64,000 bases of DNA. Source: Phocoena phocoena (lineage: Eukaryota > Chordata > Mammalia > Artiodactyla > Phocoenidae). Where the stretch lies: the NCBI RefSeq assembly GCF_963924675.1, contig NC_089225.1, forward strand, positions 111,242,313-111,306,312. Reading direction: 5' to 3'. A program made the position numbers and the translations under genes. Shown here in pieces: positions 42,749-53,499 of this stretch (position 1 is the stretch's first letter; every line of letters begins with the position of its first letter). The notes under the pieces were generated by a model that saw only the letters and a program-made list of their open reading frames with translations, searched no databases and was not told where the DNA came from.

Positions 42749-43012
42749 AAATCATCTTCTTTATCCCCGATAATCTTCCTTGTTCTGAATTCTGCTTTGT
42801 ACGGGGTTAATATGGCTCCTCCAGCTTCCTTTAGATGAGTATTTGCATAATATTATCTTCCTTCATCCCTTAACTCAGCGTATCTGAGTCTTTATATTTA
42901 AAACGAGTTTCTTGTGAATAGCATACGGTTGAGTCTTTTCCTTTTAATCCAATCTGACAACCTCTGTCTTTTAGCTGTTGTGCTTAGGCCATGTGTGTTG
43001 ATTGTTCATTTA

Positions 43013-43975
43013 CAGGCAGACCTTGCTTTGTACAGTAGTATAGACTGTGGAAGAGAATATGGAAGATGAAACCACACAAAGTGGTCTTAATAAGCAATGG
43101 GAAAAATTATGGTGGTTTCATAACTTTTAACCTTTCATAACAGTTTCCTGCTGTTGGTTACAGCAGTATAGGAAAATGAAAAAATTGTAAAACGATTATT
43201 TATTTAGAAGACTATAATTTAAAACATGAGCAACACTGAGAATTAAAATGTTTCGTGCTTGGTAAAAACTACCGAGAGTGTGCTTACCGTCTGCTCATTT
43301 ATATAACTTATAATATGTAGTGAACATCTTTTCTAGGCTTCTGCAAATTGTCCTGCCCCTTTCTAAATTTGATCAGCCTCCAACATTTTATCCTTTGCTC
43401 TCATAATGTCATGAAATATCTCTGAGAGTTCCTTTAATGGGAAGTTTTATCTCGCATCACTAGCACTGGAAAACTTCATCTTTTGTCAGAACTACTTTCC
43501 TCATTTATGTTGATAAATTTACCTTATGTAAATGCTTATGTCACAGTGTCTCTTGAAAGGTGATAATGGCATTCTCAGGGTCTTCTATTTCTTCTATAAA
43601 TCCATTTCTGTCCAACTGGAATTTTCCTTGAACGTTATCACTTTTCATTTACTTGATGCACTTTCACGTACCTTGGCCAGTTTCCTCTTCAGTTATCCAT
43701 TCTTTGTAAACATCACATGGTTTTATCACTGAGAGGCAAGGAGACAACAAAACTACATGCTTTGCTGTCTGTGAGGGGACTGAATAACAGATGTACAATG
43801 ACCAACCACCAGCAGACTTTGAAAGGAGTGATGGAATTGGTGACTGGTCTGATACACATGTATCAGATGTGGACCAAAGAGCCAGCAGTGGAATCTGGGC
43901 TTTCCACAATTCCTCACAGTCAATGTTCCATGGTACCTGAATGGTGAATGGTGTCGTTGGGGGCATCATTTAACT
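43013..43975. other. Unidentified AT-rich segment, possible Tigger-like relic
   Basis: It starts ACAGGCAGACCTTGCTTTGT at the edge of the old L1M, which is reminiscent of the CAGGCA-type termini of pogo/Tigger DNA transposons. On the minus strand degraded frames are rich in E, K and I. I cannot show a transposase motif or a matching right terminus, so this is a suggestion only. A near-perfect 8-bp hairpin, CTGATACA..TGTATCAG, lies at 43849-43866. Confidence 0.3.
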
Positions 43976-46785
43976 GGATTGTTCTTCTCTCCCTTCTTGG
44001 CTTTGCCCTTCTCAGTCTGCTCTGACAGCAACCCAGCCGTAACCGGGGGCCTCATCAACTGGAAAGGAGTGGGGAAGGATTGCATCACACAACGGTTCTC
44101 TTTCACTAGCAGGATAGGATATCTCTGTGCTCTCTGGAAACGTCCTTCTCAGGAGGAAGGCTTTCGTTCTGTAAGCAGGAAGTTCCTGCTTGGGTTATAC
44201 AATGGTTACCGCTTTCTACCCTGTTGGGACGGTGGGACGAGGAGGTGTCCCCTCTGTATCCACCCCACTTTTCTCTGTGGGAGTCTGTTAGGGCTCCCAG
44301 AGGAAAAGCCTGCAGAGGTGGGGGGGTCCCTCCAGGTCTACGGCCCCCAGGACCTTCTCACGCGACATCCCACACTCAGATTTCAGCAATTCGTCAGAAT
44401 TCCTACCTTGATGTTTCTTCTGGCTTGTGGCGTCTGGTGGTTTCTACTCCAAGTTAGCAAATTTCAGGTTTTGAATCTCCCCTGTGAACACACACTTCTT
44501 CAGATTTTGGGATGATGGGTTGCCCTGAGAACTCAGTTCTCTGATGGATCCAAGAAAAGTTGTTAATATTCAGTTCATCCAGCTTTTCTTACTACATACG
44601 AGGATGACAATGCTGACTTCCAAGCTCTTCATGTGTCTGAGCTAAAACTAGAAGTCCAGCAAAGCCGTGTTGGAGTTTCCTTCTCCACTTTCTGGCTGTG
44701 AGACCCCCAGAGAGGGGGAGGCCACCAGGGGAAAGACATTTACTGCAGGTCAGAGCAGCTTGGCTCCCATCAGACCCAGACGGTTTAGGAGTCATTCCAT
44801 GGGCCTGGTCTTGGCATCTTTCCCCAAGAGGGCTGGTAGCATCCATAGGACACTCAAGCCAGAGGACAAAAGCTTCGGGGACAGAGCAGACCCATCCTCC
44901 AAGTTACTGGGCTTTTTCTGAGTGCCAGACACTGCTCTGTCCTCTGCATGGATGAGGCATGTATAATGATCCAAAATCCAAGTTCACCTGCCCTGTTAAA
45001 CCCCTACAATGACCCAGCCTCTTTGCACCTCACCACATCCACTTTTCCCAAAGTGTACTCTGAAGTGCTGGCCCTGGGAGATGTTAATCAGAGTCATGGG
45101 GGGGTTGGGGCAGAGGGGGTGCCATAGGGAAACTAGTTTGGGAAACTGGGCTGCAACTCGACGAGGACTCTGATTCCAAGGTGCTAATCCTTGTACAGAG
45201 CTGGATTCTGGGACAGAAGGAGGAAGGTGGTAAAGTTCATGGGGGGCAGGTCTCCTCCGAGCCATTCACAAGGGACCGAAGGGAACAAATTGATCAGAAA
45301 TAGACCCCCTGGGAGGTGATTCAAAGGGGTTCTGAAGACAGGCTTCATGCAGCCCAGCTAAATACCCGTTTAAAAATCTTGGTGGAGAAAGAATCTAAAT
45401 GTACACTAGACTAAGTGAAGCAGACGAAATAATTGATGCCCTTAGAGATCACACGAGAGGCCTCTGCCTCAGGAAAGCTTCCCCACAGTCAGAAGGAGGA
45501 GGCCACAGCCCCCGGGGAAACCACACGGCCTCCCGGCCTGCATCAGGGAAAACAAAGCACGGTCACCAAATAGCTGACTTAGAGACAGTTTTGACCCTGT
45601 CACTGTTCGGGAGACTCTTCCAAGGCAAGACAAGATCAGCCACGCACGTGGAGGTGTCTCATCTGACACCTGTGTCATACAAGCCAAAGTTCTTTCAGGA
45701 AAATTCGAAAGAGGCGCTGGCTGTCGTCCAAGGCAGCTTATTCTCCAGGAAAGAAAAGCTCGTGATAATGAGCTGAGTGTTCTCTTGGCTGAGAGGCACC
45801 TGCACAAATGAGTGCTTATCTGAGACCAGAAATGTCAAGGAAGACTTGTAAAGGTTTACAAAATATCCTTATGTTCCTGACGTTGCACGTGGAGCATTTG
45901 GCAGACGTCCACAGGGGTGACCACCCCGAGGAGATAGGAGCACCAGGCTGTGGTGGGTGGGTGTCCAGGGCCCAGGGCCTCTGCAGGGTCAGCCCCTCAC
46001 TGAGCATGAGAACTTGGGGCCAGCTTTTGATCCAACCCTCCCGCCTCCAGACCAACTGTCTGGCCTGGGCTCCATCCTCCCCCGTCTGATGTCCCTGGGG
46101 CAGCTCCTGGGAAGAGGACTCTCGTCTCCCTCACACCCCTCCCAGATTCCAGAACCCGGGGAAGAGACTGACTTCCCCCCGGGGAGTCTTCCTCACCAGG
46201 GGCTCCCCCTCCAGGCACATCCTCCACCGAGTGCAGGAAAAAGTGTCTACACCAAGCGCTGTCCACACAGCAGAAAGTGAAAGCAGAGGTGAGTCGCCTT
46301 CCTTCCAATGAGGCTGCTTCTGAGGACCCAGAACCACAGCAAGTTGCTTTTCTCTCTACTCAAATGATTTTGTTTTTTCCCTCTTCCTTTTATTGCTGTT
46401 AGGTTTTATTGGCCCAGATGGAAACTTGATAGGGTTTTATTATGCTTAGATAATTTTTATAACTGTACTTTATATAAATCTGACTCATATAAATTAACTG
46501 ATTTGATTTTATTATATTTGTAAGGAGTGTATTATAGTGTCTTTATTGTTGTTCAAAAATCATCCAAAAAGACAGCAAACATTTTGTCTTTTTTTTTCCT
46601 GGAATAATTTTGAAATTTTTCTATTTTGGTTTTACCACTACTATTTAAGTAAATATATACATTAACTCCAATGGAGACTTGATAGGAAAATTTTTAGGGC
46701 AGTGTTTTATAAATCCACATTTGTAAATGTGAGTCTTATTCATTTGTTGTTTCCATCTTACTTGGTGCAATAGTATTTTTGTTAT
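43976..46785. other. Unique sequence with a MER-like relic, no gene recognised
   Basis: A 178-codon plus frame (43979-44515) follows a good polypyrimidine acceptor-like stretch ending CCCTTCTCAG at 44016, but the protein is not recognised. Bases 45045-45165 (TTTCCCAAAGTGTACTCTGA, GGGAGATGTTAATCAGAGTC) faintly resemble a hAT-group MER element. Bases 46360-46785 are AT-rich and unique. Confidence 0.4.
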
Positions 46786-47139
46786 TACTTTTTTTTTTTT
46801 TTTAGAAATTCATTTATTTATTTTTGGCTTGTTGGGTCTCGGTTGCTGTGCACGGGCTTTCACTAGTTACGGTGAGCGGGGGCTACTCTTCGTTGTGGTG
46901 CACGGGCTTGTCATTGTGGTGGCTTCTTTTGTTGTGGAGCACAGGCTCCAGGCACAGGCTTCAGCAGTTGTGGCACTTGGGCTCAGTAGTTGTGGCTCGC
47001 GGGCTCAGTAGTTGTGGCTCATGGGCTTCGTTTCTCCACGGCATGTGGGATCTTCCTGGACCAGGACTCGAACCTGTGTCCCCTGCATTGGCAGGCGGAT
47101 TCTTGACCACTGCGCCACAAGGGAAGCCCTGGTATTACT
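46783..47139 (-). mobile_element. CHR-type SINE (long form), antisense, with target duplication
   Basis: The reverse strand starts GGGCTTCCCTTGTGGCGCAG at about 47130 and carries the tRNA-Glu-derived head, then CATGCCGTGGAGAAACGAAG and several GTGGCTC/GTGGCAC-type blocks, to the A tail (T run from 46789). TATTACT at 46783-46789 and 47133-47139 is the likely target duplication. It is the same long form as at 36622-36960. Confidence 0.88.
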
Positions 47140-47445
47140 ATTTACCGGTATCTTCTACTGGTAAACAGTAGACCAAACAGTAAATTTTGGTCTGTCTTCT
47201 GAAGTCATATTAAATTTCCTCTCCTTTGATGTCACTGCTGGAGTTAAGTGATTACACAGATGTTTGGATGGCAGCTCAATACAATTATAATTCTTAGGAG
47301 ACCCTCTTATAAACGCGGCTTATTTAAAAGTGCCTCTCCTGTGTGCGTGGTTCCCTTTCCTCTGTCTCTGCTTGGAGGAAGGACAGCATTTCTCTCATTG
47401 CTGTTCAGTAAAGCCCATGCCTGAGCATCAGGCAGAGGTTTAAGT

Positions 47446-47515
47446 GAGCTGTCTCACAATCACAGGTATTTGGAACTCATGAGCTGTCTCACACTCACAG
47501 GTATTTGGAACTCAA
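47446..47515 (+). repeat. 35-bp tandem duplication
   Basis: GAGCTGTCTCACAATCACAG at 47446 recurs as GAGCTGTCTCACACTCACAG at 47481, followed in both cases by GTATTTGGAACTCA. The two copies differ at about one position. Confidence 0.85.
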
Positions 47516-47739
47516 AGTTTATTTCTGTTTACCAAGGGGTGAATTTACTCTAGTTATGAGATTAACTAGATAAAGTTTGGTCTTAACAAATAGTTTTGGA
47601 AAGAATGAATAAGGCCAAAGACCCTTACCTCAACGTTCATTCTCAATGTTGAGCTGTGTGAGGAGGGGGCTGGGAGGGCTTACGGAGGACCCGACAGAGG
47701 GCTTCGGCTCACTTCACCAATTTCACCACTAAAACTGAG

Positions 47740-48550
47740 GAAGAACCACCTGAAAGAGCCCCCAGTCGTCAAAGCTAGAACAATTTTGGCAACAGAAGAG
47801 ATAACATAATACTGGATTATAACCCAAAGTACAAAATAAACACGCATGACTCCATACTGGTTTAAATAAATGGTGGAATAAAGGAAGGGGAGAAAAGAAT
47901 TCCAAATGACATAGGTAGGACTCCCCTCTCCAGGAAGTGGAGCTTAAAATCTTCTGCCCTTACGTGTGAATGGATTTAATGACTAGCTTCCAAGAAACAA
48001 AAACATCCTCACACCACAGTGGAGAGGCCTCACAGATACCACTTTAACCAACTGATGGAGGTTAAGATCTACCAGGATAAGTCGCTCTGATACCTTGTCC
48101 CCCTGATATGAGAAGGTCATTGCATCTCTGTGGTTTATTTCCCCAAATCCATAACCGCAGTCTAATCACCAATAAACATCAGGCCAGTGCAGACGAAGGG
48201 GCGCAGTGAGATCTCTGACCAGTACCTGCACGTCTATGAGATCATGAAAATAAGGACACACTGAGAAACTGTCACAAATCGGAGACGACTAAGGAGATGT
48301 CATGGCTGAACACAATGTTGGGTCCTGGAACAGGAAAAGGAACTAGTGGGAGAACCGGTGAAATCCAGTAAGGTCTGGAGTTCGGCGGACAGTCACGCAC
48401 CATGTTAATTTCTTAGTTTTGAGAAATGCACCCTAGTTATGTAAGATGTTAACACTGGGGGAAATTGGACAAAGGGGTTACAGGAACTCTCAGCCCTGCC
48501 TCTGCAACTTTTCTGTAAATCTAAAATTATTCCAAAATTAAAATTTTATT
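47740..48550 (+). mobile_element. Old L1M (L1ME-like) 3' UTR and terminus
   Basis: In plus orientation: TAACATAATACTGGATTATA, CCCAAAGTACAAAATAAACA, TAACCAACTGATGGAGGTTA, CATCTCTGTGGTTTATTTCC, GTGAAATCCAGTAAGGTCTG, CATGTTAATTTCTTAGTTTT, ATGTAAGATGTTAACACTGG and GCAACTTTTCTGTAAATCTA, ending AAAATTATTCCAAAATTAAA. The final segment is the characteristic L1M 3' terminus. Confidence 0.8.
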
Positions 48551-48554
48551 AAGC

Positions 48555-49465
48555 TTCCAAGTCATCCTCTCCCTACTCCTCCCGCTAAATGCAACAAAAC
48601 CCTGGACGTAAGACAACAGATAAACCTAAGACAGCTCTTAACAGCAAAAGGACTGGCTGGGGACCTCAGGACTGAGGAACAACGGGGCAGTAAGTTCCCT
48701 GGCTCTTCTTTTTATGTTCCACATTTTCTAGAGTAGATGCTGGAGGAGCCTGAAACACAGAACTTCCAACAGAAGCAGACAAGAAAAGCCCCAAGAAAAT
48801 CCCAGTCTTTCTGGCCAAAAGACCAGGAAGGGGACATCCCAGTAGGACAGAGAGGTTTTGACGGCACCCATGCCCCAACCCAACCCAATGCCACGACACC
48901 TCCTCCTCGCCCCACCCCGAGCTGTTGTCAGTGCAGCCTGAGCGGAGAGCGTGGACACCCACCCTGCTCCCCAGCCCTCGGTATATTTGAGGACCCAGAG
49001 AAGTGCCCCCTTCCCCGCTGATTCAGTGTCAAGGAAGACAGAGCGGGGGACTCTGGGCTTCCCCCCTCCCCACTTAGAGAGCGAGGGAGACTCTCAGATC
49101 AGAGGGAGCTGAAGAAAGGGGTTCTCTCCATTTCCACGGAAAGTCCTGGGTAAACTCCTGACCACCTAAGTCTGAAACTGACCTGAACGAACGTGCCAGG
49201 ACTCAGAGCTGGACCGCAGTGTGGAAAACCAGCAGGGCCTTCAGAGCGACCTCTGAGCTGTACACAAAGTTGACAGAACGGCACGGCGAAGGCCCCAATC
49301 CAAATTGTTGTTGGAACTACAGCCCACAAAGGTCAGCCAGACCCCGTGCATCAAACTTAGACTGAGTGACTACTGCTGAAATAGGAGATTCATAAAGGAT
49401 CCGATGACCTGATATGCCACCCAGATGTCTGGGGCGCAGTAGAAAATCACTGGTCAGATCAAGGG
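48555..49465 (+). mobile_element. Old L1M 5' UTR fragment
   Basis: CCTACTCCTCCCGCTAAATG, TGAGGAACAACGGGGCAGTA, CCCTGGCTCTTCTTTTTATG, CTACAGCCCACAAAGGTCAG, ACTTAGACTGAGTGACTACT, GAGATTCATAAAGGATCCGA and CCCAGATGTCTGGGGCGCAG match the 5' untranslated part of older L1M elements in plus orientation. It directly follows the 3' terminus of another L1M piece. It ends before ORF1. An embedded plus frame at 48737-49021 is not a host gene. Confidence 0.6.
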
Positions 49466-50695
49466 GGTCTCTGGAATGATGCACCCGGGGCTGTGCACTG
49501 CACGGTCTTGCATGGTGACACAAGTAGCCCTGAGAAAGGGCATCTGTACCTCAGCGCTTCTAAAGTTTCCGGTATTTCTAAAGAACGTGTCTTTGGGCAC
49601 GCGCTTTGGGTGGGTGTGGGGTAGAGACCCTCAGTGACTTTCTCCTGAAAAGCCTTGAGAGTTGCAGGGGGTAGAGGACTGGGAAGGGGGAGGAGAGTCA
49701 GCATGTGTAGGGACGGGGGGTTTGGACCACCACTTTCCAACAGTGTTGAAATAAGAATAGGGCTTTTCCTTGGCTCCATCGCATAGACTCTTTCCCATTG
49801 AAAATGCTCTTGGCTTGTGTTCATGGCCAAGAACAGTAAACAGACACTTTATCATTACCTGGATGTCTCTTCTGAATTGGAGGAAGGATGAACGATTAGT
49901 TATTGCTAAAGAACTAAATTTATAGAGCGCCATATTACGGTTTTAAATTTCACGACAGAATGAAGCCAGGACGCTTTCATCTCTCGTGTAAAACCTACAG
50001 CTCTTGCTTCTCTGGCTTGGAACATCCATTCCGTGCTGCTGGCTAGCCCCTGCCTAAGCTTTGCCTGAGAAAGGGGCTGTCTGAGAGTCAAAATCTTGTC
50101 TATCCTTTCTTTTCAAATGAGCAAACCAGACAAACACTTGTAGATCATTAGAAAGCAAAGTACCTTGATCACATGACGTCACATATGCACCCCCCCCATC
50201 CCACCCCAAATGTTTCCAATCAGCTATGAGAACAGAGGGGGCAGTACTAACAGTGTGGAAATGGGATACACCTTTCGGTGTAGATCACCTAAGGTTGGTT
50301 AACACCCTTTACAGTTTACAAAGCCCTTTTTGTTTTAGCAGCATTTGTTTGAACCTTGTATTAGTCATATGGTGCCCTTTGGGTTTGCAGAGAGAGGTTC
50401 ATTATCACACCACGTAGGAATGGGTTTTCCTTCCTTAGACAAGAGTTGGGTCCTTGGGTTTAATGTCCGCAGCCCTTTCTAGATGTATTTGCATGGCACC
50501 TTCTGTTTAAAAAGGCCAATCAGGCACCAAAGTATTTCACTTTTGACTGGCCTTTAGGAAACTCGTTGCTAAATGTAATATTAACTTGTAATAATAAGCT
50601 CGTATCGGGATGTTGCAGCATTCACTCCTTCTGCGTCTTTAAGATGGTCTCCAATTGTACTACGTTTCATTATGTTCTGTCATACTGTGTCTTTT
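49466..50695. other. Unique sequence, nothing recognised
   Basis: No transposon or gene is recognised. The block TTTACAGTTTACAAAGCCCT near 50309 is a fragment of the type seen in MIR-related repeats but is too short to call. Minus frames of 100-123 codons around 49459-49933 are not protein-like. Confidence 0.4.
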
Positions 50696-50699
50696 AGGC

Positions 50700-51015
50700 A
50701 TGTTAGGGATTTTGGATTTTATCCAAAGGGCTGTAGGAAGCCATAAAAGGGTTTTGGCGGGGAGTTGACAGGACTGAATAAGTTTAAACAGATCGTTCTG
50801 GCCGTCATATGTGGAATGGAGTTGAGTGGGGCAAGGAGGGGAGGAGAGAGACCAAACGTGAGATTATTTCACAGGCCTGGAGCAGGGTGGTCACAGAGGA
50901 GAAGGAAAGGGGTGGACAGACTCAAGATCATTTTGGAAGTAGAATCGACAGTACTTAGTGATGGCCCGGCAGTGGGGACGAGTCCAGGGACAGTGGCTGA
51001 TGGATGGCGGGTTAG
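50700..51015 (-). mobile_element. L2 internal fragment (antisense)
   Basis: In reverse-L2 order: GGATTTTGGATTTTATCCAA, GAAGCCATAAAAGGGTTTTG, GGGGAGTTGACAGGACTGAA, CCTGGAGCAGGGTGGTCACA, GGACAGACTCAAGATCATTT and TGGAAGTAGAATCGACAGTA. This is the ORF2 part of L2 on the minus strand. No frame survives. Confidence 0.65.
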
Positions 51016-53440
51016 TAGGGAGGAAGCAGGACGCAGGAGGCAGTTTGGGGAGAAAAGGGGAGGAACAGTCACGCATGTCCGACTTCACGCTGACACGCTA
51101 GACTTCTATTATCTGTGAAGTTGCAGGGAGAGCAGGGCAATGGGTCAGAATGGGAAGGGAGCTTGCATTTCTCAAGGAAATGGAGACACACATGCACAGA
51201 CTGGTGGCCCTTGTCAAGCCACTCTGGTCCCCAGTGTGCACCCTCTGTGAGGGACAGGGTTTCCTGTCTGCTGAGTCATGGCTCGGCATTCTCCTACTTG
51301 TGACCCAGAAAGAAAAGCCTTTGGTGGTGGTGGCAGAGGTGGGGGCAGGGGTTGCCCTCTGAGGTCTATCTTGGCTGTCGCTCACCACTCCCTTCCTTGA
51401 CCCTCGTGGTGTGAAAAGATAAGGGGGCCTGTTGATCAGCCTCTCGAACCTTGCCTCCTCCGGCTTATCCCATTTCCCCAGCTTGTGGCCCCTCCCCTGT
51501 GACTGGGTCCCGCTCTAATTGTGTAGCAGGACATGGCTTTTTGTTGGAGTTATAGAGTCACCATCATGGTGCTCTGATATCGGGAGGGCTGCTTCTCTCT
51601 GCTTCTCTTTTCTCTACGACCATGCTGCCCATGCCAGTATCCTTCTGTGGAAGATCCCATCCTGTCTCTTGCCTGGTGTTTGAGTCCAAGGCTGTAAAAG
51701 AGGCGTGAGGGACAGGGCACGAAGCAGGTGTGCCCTCTCATGCCACATCTGGCAGGTTCCTGGGGCAGTGCAGTTGGCTTCCATTAAACAGAGACTCAGA
51801 GTTACAAGGAGGCATAGAGTAAAAGGATGCTCCAGACTTGAGCATCTCCTGGACAAGGCCACGTGGCACTCACCCAACAGCATTAGTTGGATAAATGTCT
51901 GTTTCTATAAGATTCTGTCTTCAGTTTCGTGTAGAGAGCCTTTCTAACCTAATTATGTGTGTCAGTTCCATGGCTGTAATCAGTGCTCTTAGGTTAACCT
52001 TCACAAACGGTCAAATTTTGATGGCTTTATGGGCTGTCTCAGGGAGTCCTTGGGTTACACTGGACATGACTGATTGCTGCGTGATGGAATTGCACCGAGC
52101 ATCCCGCTGACCTCTAATAGACACATTAATGGTGATTGAGCCTCGGCACCACCTTGCCATTTGGCCCTTGTGTTGCGTGTGTCCATTAAGGTATGGATAA
52201 TCGCGGACATGTCTAGCAAATTACAGAGTGACCTGAACTGGTTCCAAGTTATGAGTACCTGGTGAGTTTGCTTAAGAGGGAGTCTCGCAATTAGCGCCGA
52301 AGTCATTCTCATATTCCACCGCCCACCCCTCACCTCCCCACTCCCCAACCCAGCCCTGGGTTAAGTGAAGGGATTACAAATTAACCCAGTTAGGGTGGCC
52401 ATCAAGGTAAAATCATACACAATGTCTCCTTGGAAATCCTGAAACATGAAAAGGCATTTGTTCCTTTTATTCACTGTTCTCAGCTGTTTCTCATCTGGGA
52501 TAAACATAAAGGTGCAACAGGAGTGCGAAGGGAGTTTCATGTTTATATCAAGTTATTTGATGTGTTTAAATATTAAAGGTCTCTTTGGAGCCTGTCTAGG
52601 TCATTATGGCTTTTCTTTCATGTTTATGAAGCCCTTTCTCCTCCTGATGGGTCCTGGAGATGCCATTTGCTCAACCTCTCTCTCTTTGCCCTGGGGAATT
52701 CTAGTGGAGGATATACTTGCAAACCTGTGGTTATCTTTCATCAAAAGTGGTCGTTTATTTTTCAATGTTAAGGAAGCAGTGACCCGAATGTCTAAAGTCA
52801 AGCTATGAAGCTTCTTTATTGTCGTTCTTCCTGTTACTAAAGATAAATTATAAGCGCATTTCACGGAGGGAGGTAAAGTAGAACCGGTTGTTTTGGGGAG
52901 ACATTATCAATATTCAACCACAATAAAACATAAATGGGTAAAAGCAATCCTGATAGACAGTAAAGATTAGCCTCAAAGTATAAGGCAGGTTACTCTCTAG
53001 TTGAGAAGACTTGAAGAAAAATAAATCACCTTTCCCTCTTCTGGGAGATAAAATCTGGTGGTGTTTGATGTTAGGTACAGTGTGTATTCTTTAGAGTTCA
53101 GTGTTTAGAACATTAAGGTTTCCTGTGCTACTTTGCAGCTACACTGTCTCTTACAAGAAAAGCAAACTCAGAATTTACTCAGACTCCCCTTTGCCTTGCC
53201 CAGAGTCAGATTGTCTGGTTGTCTTGCCAAAAATGTTTTAACCCTTTGGCATTTATGGGACAAGAGTAAATAAGTTTCATCAGCGTCCGAGCCAGGTGGT
53301 GTGGCATGGGAGAAGCAGCGGGGGACTAGTGGTGTGTCCTAGGTGGCTTGGGCTTGTTTGCCAGAGCTGATTGTCACATTTTCAGATGCTGTGAGAGCTA
53401 GATGACTTCACGATGGTAACTTGAAATTGGTCATGGTGGG
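51016..53440. other. Unique sequence with a conserved-looking block
   Basis: No repeat is recognised over 2.4 kb, which is unusual for this window. Bases 52040-52320 are notable: even base composition, no tandem structure, and homeodomain-like sites (ACACATTAATGGTGATTGAG, CTCGCAATTAGCGCCG). This is compatible with a conserved non-coding element. Frames of up to 120 codons (52446-52808) are not recognised. Confidence 0.4.
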
Positions 53441-53443
53441 AGT

Positions 53444-53495
53444 ATTTACACCAAGGCAATTGGCAAGTAATTTACACCATGGCAATTGGCAAGTG
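53444..53495 (+). repeat. 26-bp tandem duplication
   Basis: ATTTACACCAAGGCAATTGG at 53444 recurs as ATTTACACCATGGCAATTGG at 53470, each followed by CAAGT. The copies differ at about one or two positions. Confidence 0.85.
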
Positions 53496-53499
53496 CTGC

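Larger units (their letters stand above)
39240..43012 (-). mobile_element. Old L1M, antisense, split by an LTR and a younger L1
   Basis: The 3' UTR begins at 39240-39298 (AAATTTACATAGAGTAGAAT) and resumes at 39988 with TTTTTGGTGTACAGTTCTAT and GGGTTTCGGCAAATGCATAG. It proceeds through the 3' UTR and ORF2 in reverse, including CTGTTCTGTTCCATTGATCC. Near 41220 it jumps from the C-terminal part of ORF2 to the linker region (CAAAGAAGCAGCTTTTAGTT), so about 2 kb of RT is missing. The linker/endonuclease part continues to about 42085 (TGACCACTTGATCATTATGG), is interrupted by a younger L1 (42088-42748), and ends at about 43012 with CATACGGTTGAGTCTTTTCC and CAATCTGACAACCTCTGTCT. No frame is intact. 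Confidence 0.85.

Noticed and set aside
46800..47100. Repeated GTGGCTC/GGGCTCAGTAGTTGTGG blocks as a CRISPR-like or minisatellite array
   Set aside because: They are the internal repeats of the long CHR SINE consensus and recur in the copy at 36622-36960.
48737..49021. 94-codon plus frame as a small gene
   Set aside because: It lies within L1M 5' UTR-derived sequence.
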